Assembly: GCF_037176765.1 (NCBI RefSeq)
Contig: NC_090024.1
Span: 196,412,278 to 196,476,277, forward strand
DNA: 64,000 nucleotides
Source: Anolis sagrei
Lineage: Eukaryota; Chordata; Lepidosauria; Squamata; Anolidae
Reading direction: 5' to 3'
How positions within the stretch are numbered: position 1 is the stretch's first letter; each line of letters opens with the position of its first letter. Positions 1 to 9,679 of the stretch are shown in pieces. The notes beneath the pieces are model-generated. The model saw only the letters and a list, made by a program, of their open reading frames with translations, had not been told where the DNA came from and ran no database searches. The position numbers were made by a program, and so were the translations under genes.

Positions 1-1050
1 AAGAAGAAAAGGAAAGCCATCGACCTTGATCTGCTTTGGAGTGAATTCCTGATAATTGAATCTCAGTAGTTCTCCGCTTAAGAACTGGAAATGGAGATTG
101 AGTGGAGAGTGCTGGCCATTTTCAAATTACACAGATCACAAATCTACAAACCGAAAGCATTTTGAACATGAAAGCATGTGTGGTCCTACACTTCAACATA
201 GGACTAACCAAGAGGAAGTGGGGGCTGGACAGATTTCTACATTGAATGCACATTGTTATCCTTAAACACATATGGAAATGCTACAATGGAAGTATCATGG
301 GCTCTTTTGGATTACCTGTCTTGAAGGCTACAAAGCATCTATTTCTTTTTTTCAAGTCTTGGGTCAAGATCTCAGGAGGCATGCAAACATAGCAAAATCC
401 ACCGCAGTTCTTCAGGACTTCTCATACAGAGCAATAGCTAAACATTTATTATTTCTCTCCTGTGTTTTCAAAATGTAAAACTATATGTGCATGATATCAA
501 TTCTGTATTGCATATTTTAAAGCAACGAATATGTGCTTTATGTTGTAAAACTGTAATTGAAACAGAGTGAAGAAATCTAATTTTATCACTGAAATAATTA
601 CATCTCAAAAGGGAGAGGTTGGAGCCAAGGCATGTAAAATTCAAGGGTTTGGTTTTTTTTTGGTGTGTGTTTCTGTAAATAGTGTTGTTTTTAAATCCCA
701 TATTTGATTTTACAGATTTGTACTTTGTTAAATGAATAAAAGATGAAGAGCATGTGGAAAGTAAACTGTTTATCTGAGGATACTTGTCAAAAGTAAATGA
801 ATACTGAATAAAAGGTTCCAGGCATTGAGTGAAACTTTCATTCTCTTTGTAAGTAATATCCCACAAACATGTACATAGCAGCAGTGGTTATGCATTCAGA
901 AGAAGGTGCCAAAAAGAGAGTAGTTCCACAGAAACACTTTCTCTGTGGCAACACCCACAACAAAGCATTCCAAAATAAGTTTGCGAAGCCAAAGAGCTCA
1001 GATTATATTGAACCGCAACAAGGAAGTTCTGGCTTGTCAGGCCATTGTTT
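1..1050 (+). other. Possible 3' UTR of an upstream gene
   Basis: This stretch is not obviously repetitive. It carries two AATAAA hexamers near 737 and 806. Frame 1 is open from base 1 to a TAG at 67-69, which could be the end of a terminal exon, but the 22 residues are not recognisable. A further short open stretch at 869-1054 has no visible homology. An upstream neighbour ending here is only a guess. Confidence 0.2.
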
Positions 1051-1159
1051 CTAAATCAGTTATTTATACTTCATTGGGAAAGTAGCTATAAGAATCAGCA
1101 TTACTCAGAAAAATAATTAATCATACTTAATGGTCCTTCAACTTGCTATGTTGAAATTT

Positions 1160-1556
1160 TATTACTGGAGGGGTTTGAGGGGAACTGACCTTCCTTTCTA
1201 GGAGTTGTAGTTCACCCACAACCAGATAAACTGTGACCTCCGCCAATGATGGAACTGGACCACACTTGGCACACAGAACCCCCATGACTAACTCAATCTA
1301 CTGGAAGGGTTTGAGGGGGACTGACTCACCATCGTGGAAGTTGTAGTTTATCCTGCAGCCAGAGAGTACACTGAACCCCTCCAATGATGCATCTAGAACA
1401 AACTTGCCCAACATAACAAACTTTAAGTACTGATGGAGTTTCTCGGGGGTTAACCTGGCATGGTGTGAGTTGTAGTTCACTCAACACCTTATGCATTTTG
1501 TACAATTAAAAATTGGCTTTTTCAAATAACCTGGGTAATGTTGGGTACCCAAGCTA
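1160..1556 (+). mobile_element. Helitron remnant with ~133-bp tandem units
   Basis: Two and a half units of about 133 bp start at 1167, 1302 and 1435, each with a GAGTTGTAGTTCAC-like core. They are followed at about 1530-1556 by a hairpin-like CCTGGGTAATGTTGGGTACC and AAGCTAT. This matches a Helitron 3' end (hairpin, then CTRR) with a decayed last base. The 5' end is not resolved. Confidence 0.5.
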
Positions 1557-1559
1557 TAA

Positions 1560-1698
1560 ATAATTTTTTTAAATTGTGTGTGTGTGGTGTTTATCTATGT
1601 AATTTATTGTACTCTTATGTTCATTTGTTTTTTAATTTGTTGTACCCCGCCTCAAGCCATCAGGAGAGTGGGTAATAAATAAAATGTATTATTATTAT
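1560..1698 (+). mobile_element. L2-like LINE 3' end
   Basis: A tract reading TGTACCCCGCCTCAAGCC, then GTGGGTAATAAATAAAAT and an ATT-rich tail, is the typical 3' UTR of L2-type LINEs that recurs through the window. Only the 3' end is present. Confidence 0.5.
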
Positions 1699-1699
1699 A

Positions 1700-2751
1700 T
1701 GATAAATAACAAGATTCGTACACAGCAAACAAGATCACTATTCTGGCTTTTTTATTTGATCACACGTTGGACACTTCCCAAGTGTCTAGGTCTGTGTGAT
1801 GTATTGGCGAATAATGCATGCAGATCTGAGTAGGGTGGCATTTGCAGCTGACAGATGATAATTTTGTCAGCACTGATTCGGTTTAAGTGCAGGACAAGGT
1901 CTTTAGGCACTGCACCCAATATGCCGATCACCACAGGGACCACCTTTACTGGCTTGTGTCAGAGTCTTTGCAGAGTTCTATCTTTAAATCCTCATATTGT
2001 GTAAGCTTTTCCAGTTGCTTCTCGTCAGTCCTGCTGTCACCTGGGATTGCAACATCGATGATCCATACTTGTTTTTTTCCATGATTGTGAGGTCAGGAGT
2101 ATTGTGCTCCAAAACTCTGTCAGTCTGAATTCGGAAGTCCCAGAGTAATTTGACAATTTCATTTTCTGTAACTTTTTCAGGCTTGTTATCCCACCAGTTC
2201 TTTGTCATAGGTAGATGGTATTTGTGGCACAAGTTCCAATGGATCATCAATGGTGTTATGCCTCTGATTGTAGTCTGGCTGCGCAATCTTCTTGCAGCAG
2301 CTGAGGATGTGATCCATCGTTTCATCTGCTTCCTTGCAGAGTCTACACTTGGGATCTGTCGTCAACTTTTCAATTCTGGCTTGGATGGCATTGATTATAA
2401 TGGCTTGTTCTTGGGCTGCCAAAATCAGGCCCTCTGTCTCCTTTTTCAAAGTTCCATTTGTGAGCCATATCAATGTTTTTTTCCTTTTCAATTTTGCTCT
2501 TAATTTTTCCCTGGAATTGTCCATGGAGAGCCTTCTTTTGCCAGTCTTCCCTTCTGCTTCGCATTGTATTTTTACATTATTCCCTCTTTGTCTTTTGCAC
2601 TTCGAGTAGTTTTCTACTATTGACTTCCACCAATGTTGGTTCTTTACTGCCTTTCACATAATCTGCCAGTGTATGTTTCTCTTCTATCATTTGTTTCACT
2701 TGCAGAAGTCCTCTTCCTCCTGATTTTCTGGATTTCTGATTTTCCGATCAT
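1700..2751 (-). mobile_element. R4/Dong-like LINE, 3' part (copy 1)
   Basis: The minus strand encodes the end of a non-LTR retrotransposon protein. It shows a zinc-knuckle-like CRLCKEADETMDHILSCC followed by RHN, then a restriction-like endonuclease stretch with LWDFRIQTDRVLEHNTPDL, and a C-terminus with VPVVIGILGAVPKDL. These features fit the R4/Dong group, which carries its endonuclease after the RT. The copy is 5'-truncated against an (ATT)n tract and broken into overlapping frames, so it is inactive. Confidence 0.65.
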
Positions 2752-2753
2752 CA

Positions 2754-2796
<43 letters not shown>

Positions 2797-2797
2797 G
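2752..2797. repeat. (ATT)n microsatellite
   Basis: About 14 uninterrupted ATT units lie at the 5' boundary of R4/Dong copy 1 and next to a SINE. The tract may be an old target site for these insertions. Confidence 0.9.
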
Positions 2798-3051
2798 GAG
2801 CGGCATGAGCTCCCGCTGTTAGCATCAGCTTCTGCCAACTTAACAGTTTGAAAACATGCAAATGTGAGTAGATGAATAGGTACCATTCCTGCGGGAAGGT
2901 AACAGCACTCCATACAGTCATGCCGACCACATGACCTTGGAGGTGTCTATGGACAATGCCAGCTCTTCGGCTTGGAAAGGGAGATGAGCACCAACCCCCA
3001 GAGTTGGACATGACTGGACTTAATGTCAGGGGAAAACCTTTACCTTTACCT
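2797..3051 (+). mobile_element. tRNA-type SINE, 5'-truncated (GAAAACATGCAAATG family)
   Basis: The body shares GAGCTCCCRCTGTTAGC, GTTTGAAAACATGCAAATG and the ending GTCAGGGGAAAACCTTTACC with copies at 12818-13141 and 49227-49510. The promoter head is missing here, and (TTA)n follows the end. Confidence 0.75.
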
Positions 3052-3063
3052 TATTATTATTAT

Positions 3064-3470
3064 TCTTTGAAACTCAACAAGATTAGTACACAGCAAACAA
3101 GATCACTATGCTGGATGTTGGATCACCAATCAGACACTTCCCAAGTGTCTAGGACTGTGTGATGTATAGAGAATAATGTGTGCAGATCCAAGTAGGATGG
3201 CCCTTTGCAGCTGCCAGATGGTAATTTTGTCGGCACCGATTGTGTTTAAGTGCATGCCAAGGTCTTTAGGTCCTGCACACAGTATGCTGATCACCACTGG
3301 GACCACCTTTACTGGCTTGTGCCAGAGTCTTTGCAGTTCGATCTTTAAATCCTCGTATCTGTCAGCTTTTCTCATTGTTTCTCTTCAGTCCTGCTGTCAC
3401 TTGGGATTGCAACATCAGCAATCCATACTTGGTTTTTTAACACAATCATGATGTCAGGAGTATTGTGCTA
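3064..3470 (-). mobile_element. R4/Dong-like LINE, 3' part (copy 2)
   Basis: Minus-strand reading gives VVPVVISILCAGPKDLG and IGADKITIWQLQRAI, the same C-terminal protein end as copy 1. A 3' UTR ending in ...CTTGTTGAGTTTC abuts TTATTATT. The copy covers only the last part of the element. Confidence 0.65.
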
Positions 3471-3690
3471 TTATTATTTGAAACACAACAAGATGAGTTT
3501 ACAGCAAACAAGATTACTATGCAGGCTGTTATATTGGTCATACTTCGTACACTTCCCAAGTGTCTAGGACTGCGTGATGTATCAGCGACTGATGTGTGCA
3601 GATCCCAGTAAGGTGGCCTTTTGCAACTGGAAGATGGTAATTTTGTCAGCGCCGATTATGTTTAAGTTCATGCCAAGTGCACGTTGCAAG
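3471..3690 (-). mobile_element. R4/Dong-like LINE, 3' part (copy 3)
   Basis: A shorter copy starts after CTATTATTATT with AAACACAACAAGATGAG and stops near GTTTAAGTTCATGCCAAG. It covers only the 3' UTR and last codons of the same family. Confidence 0.6.
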
Positions 3691-3964
3691 CTGTGCTAGC
3701 AGTAGTGTAAACTACCAGCAGGTTCAACCAAGTCACAGTGGTCTCAACTGAGAAATAGAACTAAGTGCATCCAACCCATTTAAATATGGTGAAACAAACT
3801 CTAAAGAAGTCTATAATGGCTTGGTCGTCGTCCAGGATAAGGACCATGGTGAGTACTTCTCCTGGGCACCCGTGAACAAGTGGGTACAAGGAACCAGGAC
3901 CCACTGCTGAGCAACCAGGGCATGGCCTATAAGGCAACTGGAAGCAAAACAACTACAGAAGTGC
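3691..3964. other. Unassigned spacer within the R4/Dong cluster
   Basis: About 270 bp between R4/Dong copies 3 and 4. It has no splice-bounded open frame, no known repeat termini and no tandem structure that I recognise. Confidence 0.4.
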
Positions 3965-4440
3965 TATTATTATACTGACACAAAAGCACAGTATGTCACA
4001 GCAAATGAGATCAATATGCTGGATTTTGTATCACAAAATCACAAGTCGAACACTTCTCAAGTGTCTAGGATTCTGTGATGTATTTTTGAATGATGCATGC
4101 AGATCCAAGTACCGTGGCCTTTTGCAGTTGACAGATCATGGTTTTGTCAATGTTTATTGTTTCCAAATGCTGGCTGAGATTTTTTGGCACAGTACTCAGT
4201 GTGCCAATGGCCACTGGGATCACCTGGACTGGTTTATGCCAGAGCCTTTGCAGTTTGCTTTTGAGGTCCTGATAATGGCTGAGATCTTCCTGTTATTTTT
4301 CCTCAATGAGATGGTCACTTGGTATGGCGACATCAATAATCCAATTATTTTTCTTTTCCACAATCAGAATGTCTGGTGTATTGTGTTCCAAAACTTTGTC
4401 AGTCTGGATTCGAAAGTCCCACAGTATTTTTGTGTGTTCA
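3965..4440 (-). mobile_element. R4/Dong-like LINE, diverged subfamily (copy 4)
   Basis: Minus-strand reading at 4293-4440 gives ILWDFRIQTDKVLEHNTPDI and then WIIDVAIPSD, with the PD...D spacing of a restriction-like endonuclease. The sequence differs from the other copies more than they differ from each other, so it is an older or separate subfamily. (ATT)n tracts flank both sides. Confidence 0.65.
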
Positions 4441-4458
4441 ATAATAATAATAATAATA

Positions 4459-4491
<33 letters not shown>
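4440..4491. repeat. (AAT)n/(ATT)n microsatellite
   Basis: An AAT run switches to an ATT run, joining R4/Dong copies 4 and 5. The switch suggests that two differently oriented tails or targets met here. Confidence 0.85.
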
Positions 4492-4806
4492 AACACAACA
4501 AGATGAGTCCAAAGCAGACACTCTGCTGGCTATTGAATTGGTTCACACATCGGACACTTCCCAAGTGTCTAGGACTGTGTAAGATGTATTGGCAAATGAT
4601 GTGTGCAGATCCCAGTAAGGTGGCCTTCTGCAGCTGGCAGATGGTAATTTTGTCAGCACCGATTGTGTTTAAGTACAGGCCAAGGTCTTTAGGCACTGTA
4701 CCCAGTGTGCTGATCACCACTGGGACCACCTTGACTGGCTTGTGCCAGAGTCTTTGTGGTTCGATCTTTAAATCCTCATATCGTGTCAGCTTTTCCTGTT
4801 GTTTCT
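4492..4806 (-). mobile_element. R4/Dong-like LINE, 3' part (copy 5)
   Basis: Minus-strand reading gives MVPVVISTLGTVPKDLGLYL and IGADKITICQLQKATLL, nearly the same as copies 2 and 6. It is bounded by (ATT)n on the 3' side and CTATTATTATC on the other. Confidence 0.65.
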
Positions 4807-4841
4807 ATTATTATCATCATCATCATCATCATCATCATCAG
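4807..4841. repeat. (ATC)n microsatellite
   Basis: About ten ATC units lie at the 5' boundary of R4/Dong copy 5, probably a decayed ATT tract. Confidence 0.8.
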
Positions 4842-4913
4842 AGAGAGCTGGTGTCTCTCCAAACTACAAACCCAAATAGGGTCAAACTGCTCATTCAACC
4901 ATGTAGCTCAGGC

Positions 4914-4972
4914 ATGGGCAAACTTTGGCCCTCCTGGCGTTTTGGACTTCAACTCCCACCATAACACCTGTG
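4914..4972. mobile_element. Partial hAT-type MITE
   Basis: It begins CAGGCATGGGCAAACTTTGG and continues with GTTTTGGACTTCAACTCCCA, matching one arm of the complete MITE at 27419-27555. The other arm is missing. Confidence 0.6.
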
Positions 4973-5029
4973 TAGATGCAATAAAGCAGCAGAGATGGAG
5001 AGCTTCAGCAAACGCTGTCCGCTCCTAAA

Positions 5030-5515
5030 AGCAAGAGCCGAAACCTCTTTCAGTCCCGTCCCCACGTCCCCGTCCCCCCTCCTCGGTGCCCTTTAAAAAC
5101 CTGTCTTTCCTTGGCTTTTAAGCAGCTCACAGATCAGTCTTAAAGGGAGGGGGGAAGACCACCAAGGCAGCAAAGGGAGCGGGATAGGAGTGCCTGCCTC
5201 GTCCCAAAAGGCAGCAAAAGCCCACGTCCACAAGCAGCGGGGGCGTTTTTGGAAGCCCAGGCACCATCTGGCTCTTATAGGGTGAAACAAAACAAACAAA
5301 AAAAAAACTGCCGGAAATGGGGAAACTGAAAGAAGAAGTAGTGAAAAGTGGAGGGCGCACAACCCACGGTCGTCTTTCCTCGGGACGGAGGAAATTGCCG
5401 CCGCTTGGAGCCGGCTTTCCTGCCCCCATTTCCCCCCAGAGCATCCTGCTTTTTCCCCTCCCGGGTTGGGACCCTGTGGCTACGTTTCGCTGCCCTCGAG
5501 GGAGCCCCAAGTGAC
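5030..5515 (+). promoter_or_regulatory. GC- and CpG-rich 5' flank / 5' UTR of the CD55-like gene
   Basis: Base composition changes sharply from AT-rich repeats to GC-rich, CpG-containing single-copy DNA that ends at the start codon. No TATA box is evident, which fits a CpG-island promoter. The transcription start cannot be set by eye. Open frames on both strands here are side effects of GC richness. Confidence 0.5.
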
Positions 5516-5588
5516 ATGGAGAGCCCTTCACTCTCCCGCCACAATTGGACGCTCCTTGGTCTCTTGTCGCTGCTCTCCGGGATCTGGG
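5516..5588 (+). CDS. CD55-like: CD55-like exon 1: signal peptide
   Basis: The ATG has G at -3 and G at +4, a strong context. It opens 24 codons: a short polar start, then a hydrophobic core (WTLLGLLSLLSGIWG). The donor GTAAGT at 5589 leaves phase 1, as expected before a CCP exon. The product would enter the secretory pathway. Confidence 0.8.
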
Positions 5589-5597
5589 GTAAGTCAG

Positions 5598-5762
5598 TAT
5601 CGAAGCGCCTTCATGACACCAGGTCTCCTCTGATCTTGTGAAGCTAAGCAGGGTCAGCCCCGGTTAGGACTTGGATGGGAGGCTACCAGTTGAACACCAG
5701 GTGCCTGGGCTGTATTTCAGAAGGAGGATTGGCAACACCAACTCTGAAGATTTCTTGCCTGG
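5598..5762 (+). mobile_element. 5S rRNA-derived SINE (SINE3/5S-Sauria type)
   Basis: The segment follows 5S rRNA closely: GATCTTGTGAAGCTAAGCAGG, then GGTTAGGACTTGGATGGGAG and an ending like GGTGCCTGGGCTGTA. These include the internal pol III promoter (box A, intermediate element, box C). A non-5S tail follows. It starts about 10 bp after the exon 1 donor, is diverged from true 5S and lies in an intron, so it is a SINE rather than a 5S gene. Confidence 0.75.
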
Positions 5763-6265
5763 GTGTAGTTTGATGACACTTCAACTGCCCTGGCTCATTA
5801 CTATGGGATCCTAAGAGTTGTCGTTTTACATGGTTTTTAGCCTTCTCTGCCCAAAAGATATTTATTTATTTATTTACTTTATTTATATACCGCTTTTCTC
5901 AGCCCTCAGGCGACTCAAATTAAAAGCAATTGTAACATAAATAATTAAACATCAGTATAACATCAGTATAACAATCATTAGCACCTCACCAAACTACAAA
6001 TCCCAGAATAGTATTGAGCCAGGATGCTTAAGGATGCTTTTTTTCTACCCCGCCTCCATCTCCCCAAAGGGACTCGGAGCGGCTTACATGAGGCCAAGCC
6101 CAGGAAACATACAATTAAAAGCAGAGCAATAACAAAATGCAATTTAAAAGCATAAAACTAACATAACAATAATAGACAAGCATCAAGCAACAAAAGAAAT
6201 GGTTATACTAATGCTTCTATGTTAAACCACTTTGAGGGAGAGATAAGTGAGATAGAAATAAATAT
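5763..6265. mobile_element. MITE and L2-like LINE 3' ends, nested
   Basis: MITE arms (GATGACACTTCAACTGCCCT and ACCAAACTACAAATCCCAGA) are separated by an antisense LINE 3' end with TTTATTTATTTACTTTATTT and ACCGCTTTTCTCAGCC at about 5860-5985. A second antisense L2-like 3' end (CTACCCCGCCTCCATCTCCC, then GGCTTACATGAGGCC) follows at about 6035-6180. A sense LINE tail ends near 6265. Confidence 0.5.
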
Positions 6266-6279
6266 AATTATAATAACTA

Positions 6280-6705
6280 TTAGTTTTGGAGCACAACACA
6301 TGATCTCACAATCATGTTAAAAAACCAAGTATGGATCATCAATGTTGCAATCCCAGGTGACAGCGAGATTGAAGAGAAACAACTGGAAAAGATGACACAA
6401 TACAAGGATTCAAAAATCGAACTGCAAAGACTCTGGCACAAGCCAGTCAAGGTGGTCCCAGTGGTGATCAGCACATTGGGTGCAGTGCCTAAAGACCTTG
6501 GCCTGCACTTAAACACAATCGGCGCTGACAAAATTACCATCTGTCAGCTGCAAAAGGCCACCTTACTGCGATCTGCATGCATTATTTGACAATATATCAC
6601 ATAGTCCTAGACACTTGGGAAGTATCTGATGTGTGATCCAATACAACAACCAGCATAGTGATCTTGTTTGCTGTGTACTAATCTTGTTGTGTTTGAAATA
6701 ATAAA
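6280..6705 (+). mobile_element. R4/Dong-like LINE, 3' part (copy 6)
   Basis: The + strand reads from the PD...D region (VWIINVAIPGDSEIEEKQLE) to the C-terminus with VVPVVISTLGAVPKDLGLHL and ADKITICQLQKATLL. The 3' UTR ends with AATCTTGTTGTGTTTGAAAT and then AATAATAAATATT. It is in opposite orientation to copies 1-5 and is 5'-truncated against an AT-rich LINE tail. Confidence 0.7.
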
Positions 6706-7365
6706 TATTAAGTTATAATGAGTGGAAATTACACTTTTTTCATTGTGAGTAAGAGTAATAAAGAGGCCTGGGTGCTGGTTTTTAACAAGCAACTGGTTAA
6801 AAAAAATCACAATATATAAACAATCAATGTTTCAAAAAGTAGGAATAAAGCCAGTTTGTATTGAGTAGTCTAGATGTGGAAACCAGTTGTGTGTTGTAAT
6901 AAAGTAGCAAACTAGTAATGAGAACTGCTAGATTTATTTTGTTGATATAAATCAGCACAGCTTTCCTGCATATTTCCCTAGATCTCCATGGTAGGTGTGG
7001 CTATGGAAACTTTCATTTAGAGCAACTGATTTCAGCATTACAACTACACCCTTGGGTTTCAGTCAAATAGCCAGGTCTTCTCCAAGGAAGCTTGGTTCAG
7101 TCCTGCCACCACCCTTGCAAATAATTTGCAGAAGAAAGATGTCAGACTGCTGAACAGGAAATTAGATTTTTAAAACTGATGTCTAGGGATAAATTCTTTA
7201 CTTGAAAAGATGTAATGTTAACAACAATACCTATATTGTTTGCTGCCTTGGAACCAAAATGTTGCCTAGTTATATTTTTGTTTTTAGAAAAAAATGCTGG
7301 CCTCTATTTCAGGTTATTTTTCTTTCATTATGTTTGAAACTTGTCGGTTTGAATGAGATACTGAT
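6706..7365. other. Intron sequence, no feature recognised
   Basis: About 660 bp of the first intron of the CD55-like gene. It is AT-rich with no tandem structure, recognised transposon end or splice-bounded open frame. Confidence 0.5.
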
Positions 7366-7367
7366 TG

Positions 7368-7490
7368 GGTTGCTGTGAATTTTCCAGGCTGTATGGCCAT
7401 GTTCCAGAAGCATTCTCTCCTGACGTTTTGTCCACATCTATGGCAGGCATCCTTAGAGGTTGAGGGGTCTGTTGGAAACTAAACTGAGGT
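7368..7490 (-). mobile_element. Probable Penelope-like element fragment
   Basis: The motif GGCTGTATGGCCATGTTCCAGAAGCATTC (abbreviated family marker) and CATCTATGGCAGGCATCC recur at 12570, 30730-31490 and 39786. The longest copy links this sequence to a GIY-YIG-like C-terminus, so the Penelope class is inferred. Only the terminal region is present here. Confidence 0.4.
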
Positions 7491-7497
7491 TTATCTA

Positions 7498-8367
7498 CTA
7501 GCTTGGGGACCCAGCGGTGCCCAGGTTATTTGAGAAAGGCATTGCTTGTATGTGCTCCAAGTTTAGTCTGGATCCAATGCCAGCTGGGTTCAGTGGGTGC
7601 AGTTGAACTACAACTCCCATATGTAAGTCTCATCGTCCATGGCCCATCCTCCTCCAAACCACACAAGAATGTAGAGTGGCCATGTGGGCTTTGTGTGCCA
7701 AGTTTGGTCTTGGTCAGTCATTGGTGTGGGTCGCAGTGGTCTTTGGAAGTGAGTGAAGGTACTGCAAATCCCATCATCAATAGTCTGTCATTCCCTCCAA
7801 AGTGCACCAGGATGTAAAGTGGGTCATGGGGGGGGGGGGTGTCTGTGTGGTCCAGGTCTGTAATTTGTGGGAGCTGCAGTGTTCTGTGGGAAGTGAATCA
7901 GGTGAAGGTACTGCAAATCCCACTGTCCATGGTCCCCCAAACTGCACCAGGATGTAAAGTGGGTCATGTGGGCTCTGTGTGCCAAGTTTGTCATTGGTGT
8001 GGGTCACAGTGGCCTCAGAAGTGAGTCAAGGTACTTCAAGTGCCATCATCTGTGGTCCAATTCCCCCCCCCCCCCCCCAAACACACCAGGACATAAAATG
8101 GGAGGTCTTTGTGCCAAGTTTGGTACTGATCTGTCATTGGTGGTGGCCACAGTGGTTTGTAGGAGCCCAAGTGATTGAAAGGACAGAAAATCCCATAATC
8201 CATGGTCCATCCTCCCCAGAACCACACCAGGACGTAAAGTGGGTTGGGGGTTATGTGTACCTAGTTTGACCCAGATCTATCATTCGTGGAGGTTGTAGTG
8301 GCCTGTGGAAGTGGCAGCCAATCAGAAAGGTGCCACATACACAAATACATACATACATCCATACATA
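7498..8367 (-). mobile_element. Helitron (minus) with degenerate ~150-bp tandem units
   Basis: CTAG at 7498-7501, preceded by host A and followed by a CTTGGGGACCCAGCGGTGCC-type hairpin, is a Helitron 3' end read on the minus strand. Inside are about five degenerate units with CACCAGGATGTAAAGTGGG and GTGCCAAGTTTG. A (TACA)n tract ends the element near 8367. No Rep/helicase sequence is seen, so it is non-autonomous. Confidence 0.6.
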
Positions 8368-8600
8368 CTAACTTGGGGACCCGGAGATGCCCGGGTTATG
8401 TGAGAAAGGCATTGTTTGTCTGTGCTCCAAGTTTAGTCTAGATCCAATGTCAGCTGGGTTCAGTGAGTGTGGGTGAACTACAACTCCAATATGCAAGTCC
8501 CATTGTCCATGGTCCATCCTCCTCCAAACCACACCAGGATGTAGAGTGGGCATACATACATACATACTTACATACATACATATCCACATACATACATATC
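8368..8600 (-). mobile_element. Second, shorter Helitron copy of the same family
   Basis: The terminal motif (CTAACTTGGGGACCCGGAGA) and following bases repeat the 7498 copy almost exactly up to GATGTAGAGTGGGCA, then pass into a (TACA)n tract. The tandem pair may be a side-by-side insertion or an internal duplication with loss of most tandem units. Confidence 0.55.
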
Positions 8601-8894
8601 CACATACATAAATACAAACATTGCCTTTTATTAGGGTGCAAGAAAGAACTTTTGTCTGCTTGAAGCAAGTGTGACTGAGGCAAGTGTGATACTGATTATT
8701 AGTAAAAGGTTTTTGTGCTTGGAATAATTTATAAATTGTCATCCATGTCCATTTAATGAAGATTTGCATGAATTTTGCATATGTTGCATATAGTTATGCC
8801 ATACTTTTCTGGTAATGCTCAGTGTAAATCTATAAAATATTTGAAAAACAAATCAGCTATGCAGTGATTAATGTCAATATTCTACCTGTTTAAG

Positions 8895-9083
8895 GTGATT
8901 GTGGACCTCCACCAAAATTGAACAACACCGTTCCAGATGAAAAATTTCTCGGAGAAAGCTTCTCTTACATGCAGTCAGTAACCTACAAATGTCTGGATGG
9001 TTTTTATAATATCTATGGGAAGCTGGATATTGTAACATGCCTTTCAGATTCACAGTGGACCTCCATCGAGGAGTTTTGCGAAC
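8895..9083 (+). CDS. CD55-like: CD55-like exon 2: CCP1
   Basis: A 189-nt exon, phase 1 at both ends, acceptor TTTAAG and donor GTAAGT. It encodes a full CCP/sushi domain with four cysteines: DCGPPP, VTYKC, VTC and EEFCE, with Trp (SQW) before the last Cys. The wording around Trp and the last Cys is very close to mammalian CD55 SCR1. NNT near the start is a possible N-glycosylation site. In CD55, SCR1 helps position the convertase-binding SCR2-4. Confidence 0.85.
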
Positions 9084-9103
9084 GTAAGTCTTCCTGCCCT
9101 TCT

Positions 9104-9495
9104 TAGAATCATAGAATCATAGAATCATAGAATCAAAGAGTTGGAAGAGACCTCATGGGCCATCCAGTCCAACCCCCTGCCAAGAAGCAGGAACATTGCA
9201 TTCAAATCACCCCTGACAGATGGCCATCCAGCCTCTGTTTAAAAGCTTCCAAAGAAGGAGCCTCCACCACACTCTGGGGCAGAGAGTTCCACTGCTGAAC
9301 GGCTCTCACAGTCAGGAAGTTCTTCCTCATGTTCAGATGGAATCTCCTCTCTTGTAGTTTGAAGCCATTGTTCTGCGTCCTAGTCTCCAGGGAAGCAGAA
9401 AACAAGCTCGCTCCCTCCTCCCTGTGGCTTCCTCTCACATATTTATACATGGTTATCATATCCCCTCTCAGCCTTCTCTTCTTCAGGCTAAACAG
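9104..9495 (-). mobile_element. CR1 LINE, 3' end
   Basis: The minus strand reads MYKYVRGSHREEGASLFSAS and VRAVQQWNSLPQSVVEAPSL, the usual end of CR1 ORF2. It closes with the (GATTCTATGA)n-type 8-bp repeats of CR1 at 9104-9130. It is 5'-truncated and lies 20 bp past the CCP1 donor. Confidence 0.85.
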
Positions 9496-9679
9496 AACAG
9501 AACAAGCTGCAAAGAGTGTTTAGCAAATAGGGCATCTTTCATCAAAGTAGTGCCTAGGTTGTATGTAAATGGTAAGGAAATGAAAATGTGTTTATTTATC
9601 GTGTCAGAAGCGAGTTGAGGGTATAGTTATAATGTATTTAAAAACACAAACCAAGTTAAGAACTTGGTATTATAGTAAA

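Noticed and set aside
468-866. 132-codon minus-strand frame near the window start
   Set aside because: It has low complexity, no homology and lies in a region better explained as a possible 3' UTR on the + strand.
3993-4964. 323-codon open frame on the + strand
   Set aside because: It is antisense to R4/Dong copies 4 and 5 and crosses AAT/ATT and ATC microsatellites (poly-Asn, poly-Tyr, poly-His).
5093-5641. Overlapping open frames of 65-134 codons in the CD55-like CpG region
   Set aside because: GC-rich DNA has few stops. Only the frame starting at 5516 has a signal peptide and a phase-1 donor.
5620-5720. True 5S rRNA gene
   Set aside because: Similarity to 5S is clear, but it is diverged, single-copy and carries a SINE-type tail.
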